From Pirellulales bacterium (GTDB lineage: Bacteria > Planctomycetota > Planctomycetia > Pirellulales > DATAWG01): 61,712 nucleotides of DNA. Numbering within the stretch: position 1 is the stretch's first letter; every line of letters starts with the position of its first letter. The DNA lies in contig DASZFO010000314.1 of assembly GCA_035939775.1 (NCBI GenBank), positions 1-61,712 of the forward strand, read 5' to 3'. Both the position numbers and the translations under genes were made by a program. Below, in pieces: positions 61,014 through 61,712 of the stretch. The notes under the pieces were generated by a model, which was not told where the DNA came from, made no database searches, and saw only the letters and a list, made by a program, of their open reading frames with translations.

Positions 61014-61063
61014 GGGGACAGTCCCCTTTTGCTCCGAAGACTTCACAAAAGGGGACAGTCCCC
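61014..61063. repeat. GGGGACTGTCCCC palindromic repeat, copy 6 (guaB leader)
   Basis: Two direct copies of GGGGACAGTCCCC (61014-61026 and 61051-61063) flank a loop that is the reverse complement of the copy 5 loop with one change. It ends directly before GAGGG (61064-61068), the probable ribosome binding site of guaB. The usual outer arms are diverged here. Confidence 0.9.
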
Positions 61064-61076
61064 GAGGGTTCTCGCA

Positions 61077-61712
61077 ATGCCCGATGCATCGCCAAAAGTC
61101 ATTTCCCATGCGATCACGTTCGACGACGTCCTGCTCGAGCCGCGCTACTCCGCGGTCGTGCCGGCGGAAGTGAATGTTTCCAGCCTGCTCACGGCGCGTA
61201 TCCGGCTCAACATCCCCATTCTCAGTTCGCCGATGGATACGGTCACGGAGAGCGAGATGGCGATTGCGCTAGCGCAAGAAGGAGGGCTCGGCGTCATTCA
61301 CAAGAACATGACGATCGACCGCCAAACCGAGGAGGTCGATAAGGTGAAGCGAAGCGCCAACGGGATCATCTTCGACCCCGTCACTCTGCCGCCAGACGCC
61401 ACCGTCGGCCGCGCCCGCGAAGTGATGCAGCAATACAACGTCTCCGGCGTGCCAATCACTATTGCAAAACGGCGGCTGGCCGGCATCATCACGCGCCGCG
61501 ATCTGCGGTTCCTCGAAGCGAGCGACATGAAAGTCTCCGAAGTGATGACTCGCGACAAGCTGGTCACCGCCACGGGGACTGTAACGCTTGAGGAAGCTGA
61601 AAAGATTTTGATGGCAAATAAGGTCGAGAAACTTCTACTGGTTGACGAAGATTACACACTGACGGGCCTTATAACGATCAAAGATATCGACATGTTGAAG
61701 CGGTTTCCCAAT
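61077..61712 (+). CDS. guaB: IMP dehydrogenase (partial, 5' part)
   Basis: The first 212 codons of guaB lie in the window, open to the edge. The enzyme oxidises IMP to XMP with NAD, the committed step of GMP synthesis. It begins with [20 protein letters not shown] and continues [20 protein letters not shown] and [13 protein letters not shown], all typical of IMPDH. Two CBS domains are then entered ([20 protein letters not shown] and [16 protein letters not shown]). The catalytic Cys loop lies beyond the edge. GAGGG ends 8 bases before the ATG. Confidence 0.95.
   Translation, partial: MPDASPKVISHAITFDDVLLEPRYSAVVPAEVNVSSLLTARIRLNIPILSSPMDTVTESEMAIALAQEGGLGVIHKNMTIDRQTEEVDKVKRSANGIIFDPVTLPPDATVGRAREVMQQYNVSGVPITIAKRRLAGIITRRDLRFLEASDMKVSEVMTRDKLVTATGTVTLEEAEKILMANKVEKLLLVDEDYTLTGLITIKDIDMLKRFPN

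Noticed and set aside
1621-61063. Palindromic repeats as a CRISPR array
   Set aside because: The copies are dispersed over 60 kb, not regularly spaced, and have no spacers or cas genes.

Overview
The window is a gene-dense, high-GC bacterial chromosome segment that looks planctomycetal, most like the Pirellulales. The signs are a giant secreted protease with the planctomycete N-terminal extracellular motif (FEQLESRRVLSA) and a dockerin module, a BBP7-type outer-membrane barrel, a type II pseudopilin with a KGFTLVELL leader, a CRTAC1/FG-GAP lipoprotein, Tat-exported NHL-propeller and formylglycine-enzyme-like proteins, bacterial topoisomerase VI, and many short palindromic repeats. No rRNA, tRNA, CRISPR array or insertion-sequence transposase was seen.

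Layout. 1-2.4 kb: end of an upstream gene, then a GT39 glycosyltransferase on the minus strand that carries an in-frame palindromic repeat. 2.5-8.4 kb: NHL propeller protein, an antitoxin/PIN-toxin pair, a secreted Gly-rich low-complexity protein, a CPBP protease, a GrpB-family protein and an orphan antitoxin. 8.9-11.2 kb: a sugar isomerase-like TIM barrel and a multi-span membrane protein. 11.3-19.3 kb: a minus-strand protein-quality-control island, groEL-groES-groEL then dnaJ-grpE-fmdB-like-yacG, interrupted by a frameshifted GIY-YIG gene and a retropepsin-like gene. 19.5-23.8 kb: a patchwork with a VapB antitoxin and broken toxin, an SMI1/KNR4-like gene, and a CRTAC1-TPR operon lying between two fragments that look like one AAA/DUF4143 ATPase gene. 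23.8-29.8 kb: an EF-G paralogue with hisA, an esterase, GT2 and GNAT genes. 30-37.9 kb: BBP7 barrel, TraB-family protein, a hypothetical protein, a fused hemD-hemE, a PIN-type pair and a stop-interrupted Mrr-N-like gene. 37.9-42.3 kb: fabH with a Gfo/Idh/MocA oxidoreductase and small secreted proteins. 42.8-46.2 kb: topoisomerase VI B and A. 46.3-52.2 kb: a formylglycine-enzyme-like protein, a pseudopilin operon and an RlmM-like methyltransferase. 52.2-60.8 kb: a secreted S53 protease and a two-gene cassette with a PI3/PI4-kinase-like protein. 61.1 kb to the end: the start of guaB.

The strongest hidden pattern is a dispersed ~100-bp palindromic repeat built from two direct copies of GGGGACTGTCCCC inside inverted outer arms. 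Six copies are present. Three lie in frame inside genes (GT39, formylglycine-enzyme-like, RlmM-like), each adding about 35 residues, and one forms the guaB leader directly before its ribosome binding site. Other unrelated palindromic repeats fill many intergenic gaps. The other leading observations are a tandemly duplicated H2TH domain in topoisomerase VI B and the PI4K-like kinase with its co-directional partner.

All calls come from reading the sequence and recalled family motifs; no database search was possible.
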